64,000 nt of DNA from Bordetella hinzii LMG 13501 (GTDB taxonomy: Bacteria; Pseudomonadota; Gammaproteobacteria; Burkholderiales; Burkholderiaceae_B), in assembly GCF_001548475.1 (NCBI RefSeq), contig NZ_LRUJ01000005.1:62001-126000 (forward strand), read 5' to 3'. Under the pieces are notes generated by a model that saw only the letters and a list, made by a program, of their open reading frames with translations, was not told where the DNA came from and ran no database searches. Positions 8,742 to 17,118 of the stretch are shown piece after piece (the stretch's first letter is position 1; the number at the start of each line of letters is the position of its first letter). The translations under genes and the position numbers were made by a program.

Positions 8742-9629
8742 TCAATACCGTTCCAATAATGTTTCCTGCACCAGCGCGGCGGCGGCGACCGACAGTTCCG
8801 TCCGGGGCAGCTTGGTGGGGCTGATCATGCTGATCATGGCCTCCAGCGAGGGATTCACAATCTTTTGCCACGAGAGGCCGGGCAGCGAGCGCAGCTGTTG
8901 CAGACTGCCCGGCATGATGGAATAGCCGCCGCCTTGCGCCACGATCTCGATGGTCGAGGCGGTCGAGTCGATCTCGAGATCTATCTTCAGGCGCAAGCCG
9001 AGACGCGCCGCGGCCATCTCAAGCGCGGGCCGGGTCCATTGGTTGCCGTGCGGCAGGATGAGCGGCAAAGGGACAAGCTCGGCCAGCTCGATGTCCGGCC
9101 CTGCCCCACCCGCCGGCCGCGGCCCCACCAGATAAAGATGCTCGGTCGCCAACGGCTCCACGCTCAGGCTGGGCGAGCTTGCCGGCCCGAGCACCACGGC
9201 GAAGTCCAGATGCCCCAGCAACACTTTTTCATACAGCGCGCCCGACAGCCCTTCGGCGAGCTTGACCGAGGCCAGCGGAAACCTGGCTTTCAGGCGCGGC
9301 GCCAGGCTGGGAATCAGTATCCGCCCAATGCTGGGCGTGAGCCCTATCGTCAAGTCGCCGGCATAGACGGCATCGGAATCCCGCACGGACATGAGCGCCG
9401 CGTCCACCGTCTTCAGCATGGAACGCGCGTAATCGATGAAGCGGCTGCCCCTGTCGGTGAGCCGCACCCCCCGGCCGTGGCGATGAAACAGGCTGGCGCG
9501 CAGTTCGATCTCCAGCGTCCGGACCTGCCGGCTCAGGGTGGGCTGCGGAACGTTCAGCAGCTCCGATGCCTTGATATAGCTGCCGGCCTCGGCCACCACC
9601 ACGAAACTGCGCAACTGGGAAATGTCCAT
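8742..9629 (-). CDS. LysR-family transcriptional regulator of the catabolic cluster
   Basis: This 295-residue protein has an N-terminal helix-turn-helix: MDISQLRSFVVVAEAGSYIK, then PQPTLSRQVRTLEIELRASLF. A periplasmic-binding-like effector domain starts near residue 90. It sits inside the minus-strand catabolic block, 67 bp after the reductase gene and 141 bp before the hydratase gene, rather than divergent as is usual. A likely effector is a ring-cleavage intermediate or the aromatic substrate. A short dyad just upstream (9638-9660) may serve autoregulation. Confidence 0.92.
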   Translation of the reverse strand: MDISQLRSFVVVAEAGSYIKASELLNVPQPTLSRQVRTLEIELRASLFHRHGRGVRLTDRGSRFIDYARSMLKTVDAALMSVRDSDAVYAGDLTIGLTPSIGRILIPSLAPRLKARFPLASVKLAEGLSGALYEKVLLGHLDFAVVLGPASSPSLSVEPLATEHLYLVGPRPAGGAGPDIELAELVPLPLILPHGNQWTRPALEMAAARLGLRLKIDLEIDSTASTIEIVAQGGGYSIMPGSLQQLRSLPGLSWQKIVNPSLEAMISMISPTKLPRTELSVAAAALVQETLLERY

Positions 9630-9637
9630 GACGATAG

Positions 9638-9660
9638 ATATCGTGATTACACAGTGATAT
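9638..9660 (-). promoter_or_regulatory. Short dyad upstream of the LysR gene
   Basis: ATATC and GATAT are separated by 13 bases, just upstream of the LysR start codon at 9629. The size suits a LysR autoregulatory site, but the arms are only 5 bp, so chance is possible. Confidence 0.25.
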
Positions 9661-9696
9661 GCGGTCCGGACAAGCCGCCCCGGGCCTCTTGGCCCG

Positions 9697-10875
9697 CTAG
9701 GCGGGGCTCAGCAGGGCCTCGACCCTCGCCGCCGCCGCTTGCAGGCGCGCAAGGATACGGGCGATATCCCGCCCTGGCATCCGCCTGGGGAAATCGCTCA
9801 GGCGCAGGACCAGCACCGTAGCGCCATTGGCGCCCCGGACCGGCACGGAAAGGTGCAGCACATCGTAGGGCTGGTCATCGTCGATCCCGCCGGGCTCGTG
9901 CATATCGAACATGACCGACAGCGTCGACAGAAAGCGGCGCTCCTGCTCGGGCGTCCTGTGCGGGCAGGAGTACACGTCAATCGCCGCATCCAGCTCCTGC
10001 GCCGGCAGATCCCCCAACAGGGAAATCGACCACCCCCGCTCACGCACCCGCGCCAGTTTCTCCCTGGCCCTGGACACCGTGTCGGCGCCGCTTTTGCCCA
10101 GGCGTGCGACCCATTCGTCGTCCGATATCCCGCCCGGACTGCCCACGAACAGCGCGCCCAGGGGGGGCATGAGCGGTGCGCGCGCGCCCAGGCGTTGCCG
10201 GGGCTCGGCCAGCCCCGCGGGAGCGGCCGTCGCCACATAGATGGAGTCCATGCCCAGCGCGGCGACAACGCTGCACCCGAGCTGGAGCTCTTGCGCGATC
10301 GCATCGATCTCCGGCCGGGCGGTCTCGGCCATCCTCACATACTGGAACGCTTCGCGCTCGCCCGACCGCAGCAGCGACCCGGACGCAAAACGGCCATAGC
10401 CGCGCTGGAAAAACAACAGGGGCAGCGCATCGCGCTCCAGGCCCATGGACTGCACCGCGCCCAGCACAATATCGTGATCGCCCGCGTCCACCACGTTGGC
10501 ATAGCGGCAATCTATCCACGCCACCACGCCATCGATGACGGGATTGCCCATGGGGCTGGCCCGCCACCCGATGGCCGCGAACTTATCCTCGCCCGGCGCG
10601 GCCAGGGCCCGGCAGACCGGCTCCTGGTCGGCGGCGAGAATATTGACGCAGAAACAATCGGAAGCTTCGCGCAGCGCCTTGAACGTGCGCGAGGTCTTCA
10701 TGGGCAGGAAAGCCACCAGCGGCGGATCGAGCGACACCGAGGTGAACGTGCCCACCACCATGCCCAACGGCGCCCCGGTGGCGTCCCGTCCGGTCACGAC
10801 CGCCACGCCCGTCGGATAGCTGCCCAGCAAGGCACGCAAGCTTTCGCCGTTGATCTGGCTTTGGTTGTTTTCCAT
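9697..10875 (-). CDS. Flavin reductase fused to an IclR-like effector domain
   Basis: This 392-residue protein is the reductase half of a two-component monooxygenase. Residues 1-165 are a flavin reductase (HpaC/HsaB type): LLGSYPTGVAVVTGRD, then PLGMVVGTFTSVSLDPPLVAF. They supply reduced flavin to the oxygenase encoded upstream. From about residue 180 the sequence resembles the IclR effector-binding domain (IDAIAQELQLGCSVVAALG, LGARAPLMPPLGALFVG, ARVRERGWS), with no helix-turn-helix. The reductase C1 of Acinetobacter p-hydroxyphenylacetate hydroxylase also has a C-terminal regulator-like domain through which the substrate stimulates activity, so substrate gating is a reasonable inference. I took the ATG at 10875; further upstream the frame overlaps the oxygenase gene. 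Confidence 0.85.
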   Translation of the reverse strand: MENNQSQINGESLRALLGSYPTGVAVVTGRDATGAPLGMVVGTFTSVSLDPPLVAFLPMKTSRTFKALREASDCFCVNILAADQEPVCRALAAPGEDKFAAIGWRASPMGNPVIDGVVAWIDCRYANVVDAGDHDIVLGAVQSMGLERDALPLLFFQRGYGRFASGSLLRSGEREAFQYVRMAETARPEIDAIAQELQLGCSVVAALGMDSIYVATAAPAGLAEPRQRLGARAPLMPPLGALFVGSPGGISDDEWVARLGKSGADTVSRAREKLARVRERGWSISLLGDLPAQELDAAIDVYSCPHRTPEQERRFLSTLSVMFDMHEPGGIDDDQPYDVLHLSVPVRGANGATVLVLRLSDFPRRMPGRDIARILARLQAAAARVEALLSPA

Positions 10876-10906
10876 TGTCCGTTCACCCCAAGCTGCCGCC
10901 GGGGCA

Positions 10907-12082
10907 TCAGATGATGACGCCCGCCGGCGCGGGGATGCCGTACAGCGAACCGGCGAAGGCCGCGTAGACGGGATCTTCGACATTGCAGGCGTGGCCCAGC
11001 GCCACCGCCAGGTCCCGCCACTGGCGCTGGATCGGGTTGGAAAGACGGTTGGCATTGCCGCCCGCGCTCTTGAACACCCGCGCCGCGGCCTCGGCGGCGC
11101 GATGCACGGCGCGCACCTGGTGCACCCGGGCGCGGGCCTGCATCGCGCTGGTGACGCGCTCGCCGCGCGCCGCGACTTCATAGGCCTCGGTGATATCGGT
11201 CAGGATCTGCAGGCGGGCGGCGTCGATATCCGCGATCGAGGCGCCCAGGTCGGACATGTGATAGGGATTCTGCGTCGCCTTGATCCCCATGCGCGACACC
11301 CGGTCGCGGGAGTATTCGGAGAACCTCCTGACCACACCGTCGGCGATACCGACCGTGGCCGCCGCGATGGCGCCCGGAAACAGCAGGTCGAACGGCACCT
11401 GGTACAGCATCGAGTCCGGACGGTTCTTCGAGGCGTAATCGCGGGAGTTCAGGCGTCCCACCTCCAGCGTGCGGTAGTCGGGCACGAAGGCCCCCTTGAC
11501 CACCACGTCCTTGCTGCCCGTGCCCGCCAGGCCCATGACCTGCCAGGAATCCTGCAAGATCTCGTAGTCCGCCCGGGGCAGCATGAAATGGTAGGGCTCG
11601 GTGAATTCATCGGCCGGCCCGCCGAGTTTTTCGGCGCGGCCGCCGAGCACCACCCAATCGCAATGGTCGGTGCCCGAAGAAAACGGCCATTGGCCACTCA
11701 GCACGAAACCGCCATCCACCCGCTTTGCCCGGCCGATGAAGGCATAGGGCGAGGCGATCCAGGTGTCCTTATCCTTGCCCCAGACCTCCTCCTGCACGCG
11801 GCGGTCCGCCTGGGCAAACTCGAAGGGATGCACGCCCACGACACCTCCCACCCAGCCGATGGAAGGCGCGCGCGCCGCCAGCTCCATGAGCACCTCGAAA
11901 AATTCGCGCGGATGGGCTTCGTCGCCGCCGAAGTCCTTGGGCTGCAACATCCGGATCACTCCCGCCTCACGCAGCAGGCGCGCCGCTTCATCGGTCAGCG
12001 AACCACGGCGCTCGCTGGCGTCGACTTCATTGGCAACCTTATCACCGAGGCTCTGCAAGCCTTGAACAACCGGATGCATCAT
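10907..12082 (-). CDS. Flavin-dependent monooxygenase, oxygenase subunit (acyl-CoA dehydrogenase fold)
   Basis: This 391-residue protein has the acyl-CoA dehydrogenase fold used by HsaA, HpaH-C2 and related phenol ortho-hydroxylases. Motifs include DASERRGSLTDEAARLLREAGV, then PSIGWVGGVVGVHPFEFAQ, SGQWPFSSGTDHCDWVVLGG and the C-terminal RQWRDLAVALGHACNVED. It uses reduced flavin and O2 to hydroxylate a phenol to a catechol, with no acyl-CoA chemistry. AGGAG lies eight bases before the ATG at 12082, which fixes the start. The reductase is encoded 31 bp downstream and the catechol dioxygenase 47 bp upstream. Confidence 0.9.
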   Translation of the reverse strand: MMHPVVQGLQSLGDKVANEVDASERRGSLTDEAARLLREAGVIRMLQPKDFGGDEAHPREFFEVLMELAARAPSIGWVGGVVGVHPFEFAQADRRVQEEVWGKDKDTWIASPYAFIGRAKRVDGGFVLSGQWPFSSGTDHCDWVVLGGRAEKLGGPADEFTEPYHFMLPRADYEILQDSWQVMGLAGTGSKDVVVKGAFVPDYRTLEVGRLNSRDYASKNRPDSMLYQVPFDLLFPGAIAAATVGIADGVVRRFSEYSRDRVSRMGIKATQNPYHMSDLGASIADIDAARLQILTDITEAYEVAARGERVTSAMQARARVHQVRAVHRAAEAAARVFKSAGGNANRLSNPIQRQWRDLAVALGHACNVEDPVYAAFAGSLYGIPAPAGVII

Positions 12083-12129
12083 AAAACTCCTGAGATTAAT
12101 AGCGTTCTTCGTGGCGTCCGGCCGGGCGT

Positions 12130-13035
12130 TCAAGCCGGCGCGGCCACCGGTTCGATCATGAGAAAGGGCGACAGCTCTTTGTGCTGGTGACGATGACCCC
12201 AAGTGCTGGTGCGATCGTAGTAGCGCGGCTCCCACAGCTCCCCGACCTCCAGGCCGCCCCATCCGTACTCGATACGGAAATCCGACGGCGACTGCAGATA
12301 AAAAGAGATCATCCGGTCATTGGTGTGGCAGCCCAGGGTGCGCGTGACGGGCACCTGCCGCGCTTCGCACAGGTCCAGCGCCGTGCCCACGTCTTCGAGC
12401 GTATTGGCCTCCACCATCAGGTGCAGGAAAGCGGCCCGATCGCTCGGCGAGCGCGCGATCGCCAAAGAATGATGCCGCCCGTTGACGTGATAGAAATGGG
12501 CATGGATGGGCCCGTCTATCACCGTGTCCGAAAGGCGAAAGCCGAGCACATCGCGATAGAAGCGGTCGCTTGCCTCCAGGTCCGGCACGGCCAGCACGAC
12601 ATGGCCCAGACCCTGCTCGCCCGTGCGGAATCCGCTCATGGCGCGCCCCGGGCGAAACGCCGTCCGCGGCCGCATCTGGCCCCAGGCGAGTTCATGACGG
12701 ATGCCTTGGGGATCGACGAACCAATAGAAGCCCAGCACCTGGCGCAGCGCCGCCTCCGGCCCGCTGGCGCGCGCGACGGCCAGGCCGTGGGCTTGCAAAC
12801 GTGCGGCGATGACGCCTGCCTCGGCTTCACCCGCCGTCGCCCAGCCGATATAGGCCACGCCGTTTTTATCGCCGGGATGGATGGCCATGCGATAGGCGGC
12901 TTCATCGAACCGCAGCCGCACCGCGCCGTCCGGCCCCGCCTGCACGAGTTCGCTGCCCAGCACCTCGGGGCCGAACGTCTCCCATTCCCGATAGGCAGGG
13001 GATGTCACACCGAAATACGCAAGTGAAGTGATCAT
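12130..13035 (-). CDS. Type I extradiol (catechol meta-cleaving) dioxygenase
   Basis: This 301-residue, two-module vicinal-oxygen-chelate enzyme is of the BphC/HsaC class. The iron ligands appear to be His145 (GLGHVVLAV), His205 (FLHLMVEA) and Glu256 (RIEYGWGG). The catalytic second-shell histidines are recognisable at His188/189 (GRHHSLAIA) and His237 with Tyr246 (GCHTNDRMISFY). The N-terminal module lacks the metal ligands, as in BphC. It opens a substituted catechol next to the hydroxyls. GGAGG precedes the ATG at 13035. It sits 15 bp downstream of the hydrolase gene. Confidence 0.94.
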   Translation of the reverse strand: MITSLAYFGVTSPAYREWETFGPEVLGSELVQAGPDGAVRLRFDEAAYRMAIHPGDKNGVAYIGWATAGEAEAGVIAARLQAHGLAVARASGPEAALRQVLGFYWFVDPQGIRHELAWGQMRPRTAFRPGRAMSGFRTGEQGLGHVVLAVPDLEASDRFYRDVLGFRLSDTVIDGPIHAHFYHVNGRHHSLAIARSPSDRAAFLHLMVEANTLEDVGTALDLCEARQVPVTRTLGCHTNDRMISFYLQSPSDFRIEYGWGGLEVGELWEPRYYDRTSTWGHRHQHKELSPFLMIEPVAAPA

Positions 13036-13050
13036 GGCGCCCTCCCGGAT

Positions 13051-13881
13051 TCAATGTCCCTGGATGAAGGACGCGACAGAGCGGTTGAATTCGTCGGCAT
13101 GCTCCAACTGCACCCAATGGCCGCAGCGGGTGACGAGCAACATGCGCGCGTCGGGAATCTGCCGGACCAGGTGCAGGGCCGCGGTGTAAGGCACCGTGCG
13201 ATCGTCACGGCCGTGGACCAGCAGGGCCGGCGCCTTGATCTCGGCCAGGCGCGCCTGGTCGATGCGCACCATGGGCTTGCCATGGCCGGAGATCCAGCCC
13301 TCGATGTGATCCGGGCGGGAGGTCAGGATCCTGACCCGCTCTTCGACGAACTCGTCGGTGACGTGACGGGTATCGAAGGCCATGGTCGAAATGAACTTGC
13401 GCATGGATTCCGGACCGGGCTGGAAGTAGGCCGCCTCCAGGGCCTTGACGCCTTCGCTCAGGCCGGCCGGGTCGAAGATGCTGGGTACCCCGGCCGACGA
13501 ACCCAGCGTCACCAGATGCGATACCAGGTCAGGACGCTCGTAGGCCAGGCGGATGCAGGACGAGCCGCCCATGGAGTTGCCCACGATGGCCACCTTGTCC
13601 AGGCCCAGGGCTTCGATGAACTCGGCCAGCGCCCCGCTGTTGTCACGCTGCTCGTACTTGACCGATTGCGACTTGCCCCAGCCCGGCAGGTCGACGGCAA
13701 AGACACGGAAGCGCTCCGCGAGATAGGGGATATTGGGATGGAAATTGCTCCAGCCGGACGCGCCCGGTCCGCCGCCATGCACCAGCACCAGGGGGCTGCC
13801 CTGGCCGGCTTCGTGATAGTGGATATCCCAGCTCTTGGTCTGGACGCGCTTGCTGGTGTTCTCTTCGGTCAAAGTTGCCAT
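13051..13881 (-). CDS. Meta-cleavage-product hydrolase (alpha/beta hydrolase)
   Basis: This 276-residue carbon-carbon bond hydrolase is of the MhpC/BphD/HsaD type. It cuts the ring-fission product into 2-hydroxypenta-2,4-dienoate and a carboxylic acid. Key features are the oxyanion motif LVHGGGPGASGWSNF, the nucleophile elbow GNSMGG (Ser103), Asp227 in HGRDDRTVP and His255 in RCGHWVQ. The ATG at 13881 follows GGAGAG; an in-frame upstream ATG adds 20 residues of little family likeness. It is the first gene of the upper-pathway group. Its presence means the substrate carries a side chain released as an acid. Confidence 0.94.
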   Translation of the reverse strand: MATLTEENTSKRVQTKSWDIHYHEAGQGSPLVLVHGGGPGASGWSNFHPNIPYLAERFRVFAVDLPGWGKSQSVKYEQRDNSGALAEFIEALGLDKVAIVGNSMGGSSCIRLAYERPDLVSHLVTLGSSAGVPSIFDPAGLSEGVKALEAAYFQPGPESMRKFISTMAFDTRHVTDEFVEERVRILTSRPDHIEGWISGHGKPMVRIDQARLAEIKAPALLVHGRDDRTVPYTAALHLVRQIPDARMLLVTRCGHWVQLEHADEFNRSVASFIQGH

Positions 13882-13985
13882 GTATGTCTCTCCGGTGGCC
13901 TGCGGCCGCGATGGGCTGCGCCTGGCGGGGTCGTGGATCAAAGCGGGTGTCGCCGCGCCCTGCCCTGCGGCGATCGACAGGGCGG

Positions 13986-14014
13986 ATATTACTAGAATGA
14001 TTATTCTAGAGCTA
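13986..14014 (-). promoter_or_regulatory. Promoter with an 18-bp palindrome ahead of the catabolic operon
   Basis: CTAGAATGATTATTCTAG (13992-14009) is a perfect 7-bp inverted repeat with a 4-base spacer. On the minus strand TAATAT (13991-13986) directly follows it and fits a -10 box, while the -35 region (TAGCTC) is weak. The palindrome therefore fills the promoter spacer, as repressor sites often do. The CTAGAAT half-site also occurs upstream of the TRAP receptor at 5271. The rest of the 302-bp gap (13882-14183) holds no gene that I can support. Confidence 0.5.
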
Positions 14015-14183
14015 ATGCTCGCTAACCCTTAGACACCCGGGCGTGGGGCCGATATGAGCGCAGGCGGCGCCGCGGGCCGCCGCCGGTGTGTAGACTGCGG
14101 CACAGGTCCCGGCGCGCTTCACGGCGGCGTCATCCGGCGCCCGCACCATCGCGCCTTGACCCTGATCAGCAAGGAAGAAGCCC

Positions 14184-16100
14184 ATGAAGCACGGGAAACC
14201 CCATGCCTTGGCCGCGGCGCTGGCCAGCTCGCTGGCGCTGCTGGCCGCCTGCAGCAGCAACCATGCGTACCGCGGCAGCGGTACGCCGCCCGCGCCGCCC
14301 CCGTCGCGCGCGATGGAGCTGACCATCCTGCATATCAACGACCATCACTCCCACCTGGACAGCAAGAGCAAGACGCTTACGCTGAAGAATGCCGCCGGCG
14401 ACGCGACCGCCGTCAGCGTCACCGCGGGCGGCTTTGCCCGTGTCAAGGGCGCCATCGACGACCTGGCCGCGCAATCGCCCCATGTGCTCAAGCTGCATGC
14501 CGGCGACGCCCTGACCGGCACGCTTTACTTCAATCGCGCGGGCCCGCCCGGCCAGGCCGACGCCGCGCTGATGAACACGGTCTGCTTCGATGCCATGACA
14601 CTGGGCAACCATGAGTTCGACCGAGGCGACGCCGGCCTGAAGACCTTCATCGGCTACCTGCACGAGGGCCGCTGCCAGACGCCGGTCCTGAGCGCCAACG
14701 TGGCGTTCGGCGCCCGCTCGCCCTTGTCCGGCGCCGCCGCGTCCGGCCAGGTGCTGCCCTACACCATCGCGCACCGCGACGGCCAGCCCATCGGCATCAT
14801 CGGCCTGACCATCGCCCGCAAGACCAAGCAGTCCTCAAGTCCCGATCCCGACACGGATTTCACGGACGAAGCCAGCGCCGCCCAGGCGCAGATCGACGCT
14901 TTGCGCGCCCAGGGCGTGAACAAGATCATCGTGCTCTCGCACATCGGCTACCCGTACGACAAGCAGGTCATCGCCAAGCTCTCCGGCGTGGACGCGGTCG
15001 TGGGCGGCGACTCCCACAGCCTGCTCGGCCCCGGCGCCCTGGCCGCCTACAACGTCGGCTCGCCCGAGGGCAGCTATCCCACCGAAGCGCGCGACAAGGA
15101 CGGCAAGCGGGTCTGCCTGGCGCAGGCCTGGGAATACAGCCAGGTCGTGGGCGAACTGAAAGTCAGCTTCGACGCCAACGGCGATGTCACCCGCTGCGCC
15201 GGCACGCCTCATGTGCTGATCGACCAGGACTTCAAGGTCAACAGTGGCGCGGCCACGGCGTCCGACCAGGCCGCTTTCCTGGCCGATGCCCGGGCCAGCG
15301 GCTTTTTGCGCATACAGGCTCCGGACCCCGCCGCGGAGGCGGCGCTGCGGCCTTTCAAGGCCAAGGTCGATGCCTATCGCCGGAGCGTGGTGGCCACCGC
15401 TCCACTGGAACTGTGCCGCCGGCGCGTGCCCGGCCTGCGCGGCGACGTCAGCAGCTCCAGCGCGGCCTGCAATGCCGAAGGCCGCGTCCACCAGCGCGGC
15501 GGGGACATCCAGCAGCTCGTGGCCCAGGCCTATCTCGAGGTCGCCAATGCCAACTACGGCGGCGCCGACATCTCGCTGCAAAGCGGCGGCGGCGTGCGCA
15601 TCGCGCTGCCGGCCGGCGCCATCACGGCCGCCAAGGTCATCGAGGTCGTGCCTTTCGGCAATATGCTGTGGCGCCTGGACGTGACCGGCGCGGAGGTCAA
15701 GGCCATGCTCGAAGACGGCATGCAGGCGGTGTTCGGCCCGGGCGGCACGACAGGCCCCTACCCTTATGCGGGTGGCCTGCGCTGGGACGTGGACTCGACG
15801 CAAACGCAAGGCAATCGCGTCAGCAACATCGAAGTCTACGACCGCCCCAGCGCGACCTGGCTGCCGCTGGATGCCGCGCGCCGCTACAAACTCTTTGTCC
15901 TGAGCTTCAATGCCACGGGCGGCGACGGCTACCGTACGCTGGCCAATGTGCCGGCCGAGCGGCGACAGGACATCGGCGTGCGGGACGCCGACGTGCTGCA
16001 AGCCTATATCGACATGCAACCGCGCGACGGCGCCAGCCAGCTGCCCATTCTGCGGCGCCTGCCGCATAGCCTCTACAGCACGAAACGCTTCACCGAGTAG
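14184..16100 (+). CDS. 5'-nucleotidase/metallophosphatase lipoprotein (UshA-like)
   Basis: This 638-residue protein has a lipoprotein signal (LALLAAC, Cys at about residue 22). Its N-terminal dimetal phosphoesterase domain shows LTILHINDHHSHLD, LHAGDALTG, TLGNHEFDRG and VLSHIGYPYD. From about residue 410 it has a 5'-nucleotidase C-terminal domain (QLVAQAYLEVANANYGGADISL). Such enzymes hydrolyse extracellular nucleotides, UDP-sugars or NAD in the periplasm. AAGGAAG precedes the ATG. It is transcribed divergently from the catabolic operon and ends 15 bp before the convergent LysR gene. Confidence 0.93.
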   Translation: MKHGKPHALAAALASSLALLAACSSNHAYRGSGTPPAPPPSRAMELTILHINDHHSHLDSKSKTLTLKNAAGDATAVSVTAGGFARVKGAIDDLAAQSPHVLKLHAGDALTGTLYFNRAGPPGQADAALMNTVCFDAMTLGNHEFDRGDAGLKTFIGYLHEGRCQTPVLSANVAFGARSPLSGAAASGQVLPYTIAHRDGQPIGIIGLTIARKTKQSSSPDPDTDFTDEASAAQAQIDALRAQGVNKIIVLSHIGYPYDKQVIAKLSGVDAVVGGDSHSLLGPGALAAYNVGSPEGSYPTEARDKDGKRVCLAQAWEYSQVVGELKVSFDANGDVTRCAGTPHVLIDQDFKVNSGAATASDQAAFLADARASGFLRIQAPDPAAEAALRPFKAKVDAYRRSVVATAPLELCRRRVPGLRGDVSSSSAACNAEGRVHQRGGDIQQLVAQAYLEVANANYGGADISLQSGGGVRIALPAGAITAAKVIEVVPFGNMLWRLDVTGAEVKAMLEDGMQAVFGPGGTTGPYPYAGGLRWDVDSTQTQGNRVSNIEVYDRPSATWLPLDAARRYKLFVLSFNATGGDGYRTLANVPAERRQDIGVRDADVLQAYIDMQPRDGASQLPILRRLPHSLYSTKRFTE

Positions 16101-16115
16101 GGCCGGCGCGGCGGG

Positions 16116-17027
16116 CTATGCCGCCTGCCCGGCGGCGCGCACTTTGTCGATCAGGGCAAGCACCGCCGGCGAATTGCCGCGCGTCCGGAAGGCCAGGGCC
16201 AGGTCGACGCGACGGTCGAATCCCGTGATCTGCCTGTAGGTGACTCCGGGCGGCGACAGCCGGATGATGGACTCCGGCGCCAGCACCACGCCATAGCCGC
16301 CGGCCGCCAGGGCGATGGCGGACATGAAGTCCTTCACGCGCTGGTGGGGCTGGCCCGCGAATCCGCCCGCGCGCCCCAGGTCGGCCAGGATCTCGGAAAA
16401 ACCCTCGCTTTCGTCGAACTGCGGGATGATGAAAGACTCCCGCGCCAGATCGGCCGGCGACAGCTCGTCCTTCAGGCAGAGCAGGTGATTGTCCGCCATG
16501 GCCACGGCCAGGCGTTCCGACTGGAGCACGATGGCGTCCACGCCCTTGGGATACTCGCGCCTGGCCCGCAAGATGCCGACGTCGATGGCGCCGTTCTTCA
16601 GGCCTTCCAGCTGGGCGGGGGTTTCCATGGGCAGGATCTCGACCCGCACGGCCGGGTGCTCGGCGCGGTAGCTTCTCAACACCCCCTGGATCGCGCCCGT
16701 CGTGACCGCCGAGCCCACGAAGCCCGCCTTGACCACGCCGGCCAGCCCGCGCGCGGCCTGCATGCCTATCTGTATCGCCTGGTCGATATGCTGCAGGGCG
16801 ATGAGCGCATGGGCGTGGAAGGTCTTGCCGGCGTCGGTCAGTGATACCGGCTGGCGTTTGTTGCGCAACAGCAGCTTGACGCCGAGCTGCGCCTCCAGCT
16901 TTTGGATGGCCACGCTCAACACGGACTGGGAGATGCCCAGGCGGTCCGCGGCCTTGGAAAAATGGAGATTCTCGACGACCGCGACGAAGTATCGCAGCGT
17001 GCGGGTCTCTACGTTTTGATCGCTCAT
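16116..17027 (-). CDS. LysR-family regulator divergent from glutarate hydroxylase
   Basis: This 303-residue protein has the LysR N-terminal helix-turn-helix (LRYFVAVVENLHFSKAADRL, ISQSVLSVAIQKLEAQLGVK) and a C-terminal effector domain. I took the ATG at 17027; a TTG at 17036 would add three residues. The start lies 92 bp from that of the divergent glutarate 2-hydroxylase gene, so that gene is the obvious target. In Pseudomonas and E. coli the csiD/glaH genes are controlled by CsiR-type regulators of another family, so control here would differ. Confidence 0.9.
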   Translation of the reverse strand: MSDQNVETRTLRYFVAVVENLHFSKAADRLGISQSVLSVAIQKLEAQLGVKLLLRNKRQPVSLTDAGKTFHAHALIALQHIDQAIQIGMQAARGLAGVVKAGFVGSAVTTGAIQGVLRSYRAEHPAVRVEILPMETPAQLEGLKNGAIDVGILRARREYPKGVDAIVLQSERLAVAMADNHLLCLKDELSPADLARESFIIPQFDESEGFSEILADLGRAGGFAGQPHQRVKDFMSAIALAAGGYGVVLAPESIIRLSPPGVTYRQITGFDRRVDLALAFRTRGNSPAVLALIDKVRAAGQAA

Positions 17028-17118
17028 ACCAAACAAAGTATCGATGGCCGCCCGTTTAACCGCGGGGTGATGTCACGTCTAATGACTTCCAGAACAGCTT
17101 TCAATAAAGGAGATCATT

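Noticed and set aside
10876-11181. N-terminal extension of the flavin reductase
   Set aside because: The extension lies wholly inside the oxygenase gene, is rich in Arg, Ala and Pro, and does not match the family; the ATG at 10875 starts the reductase domain.
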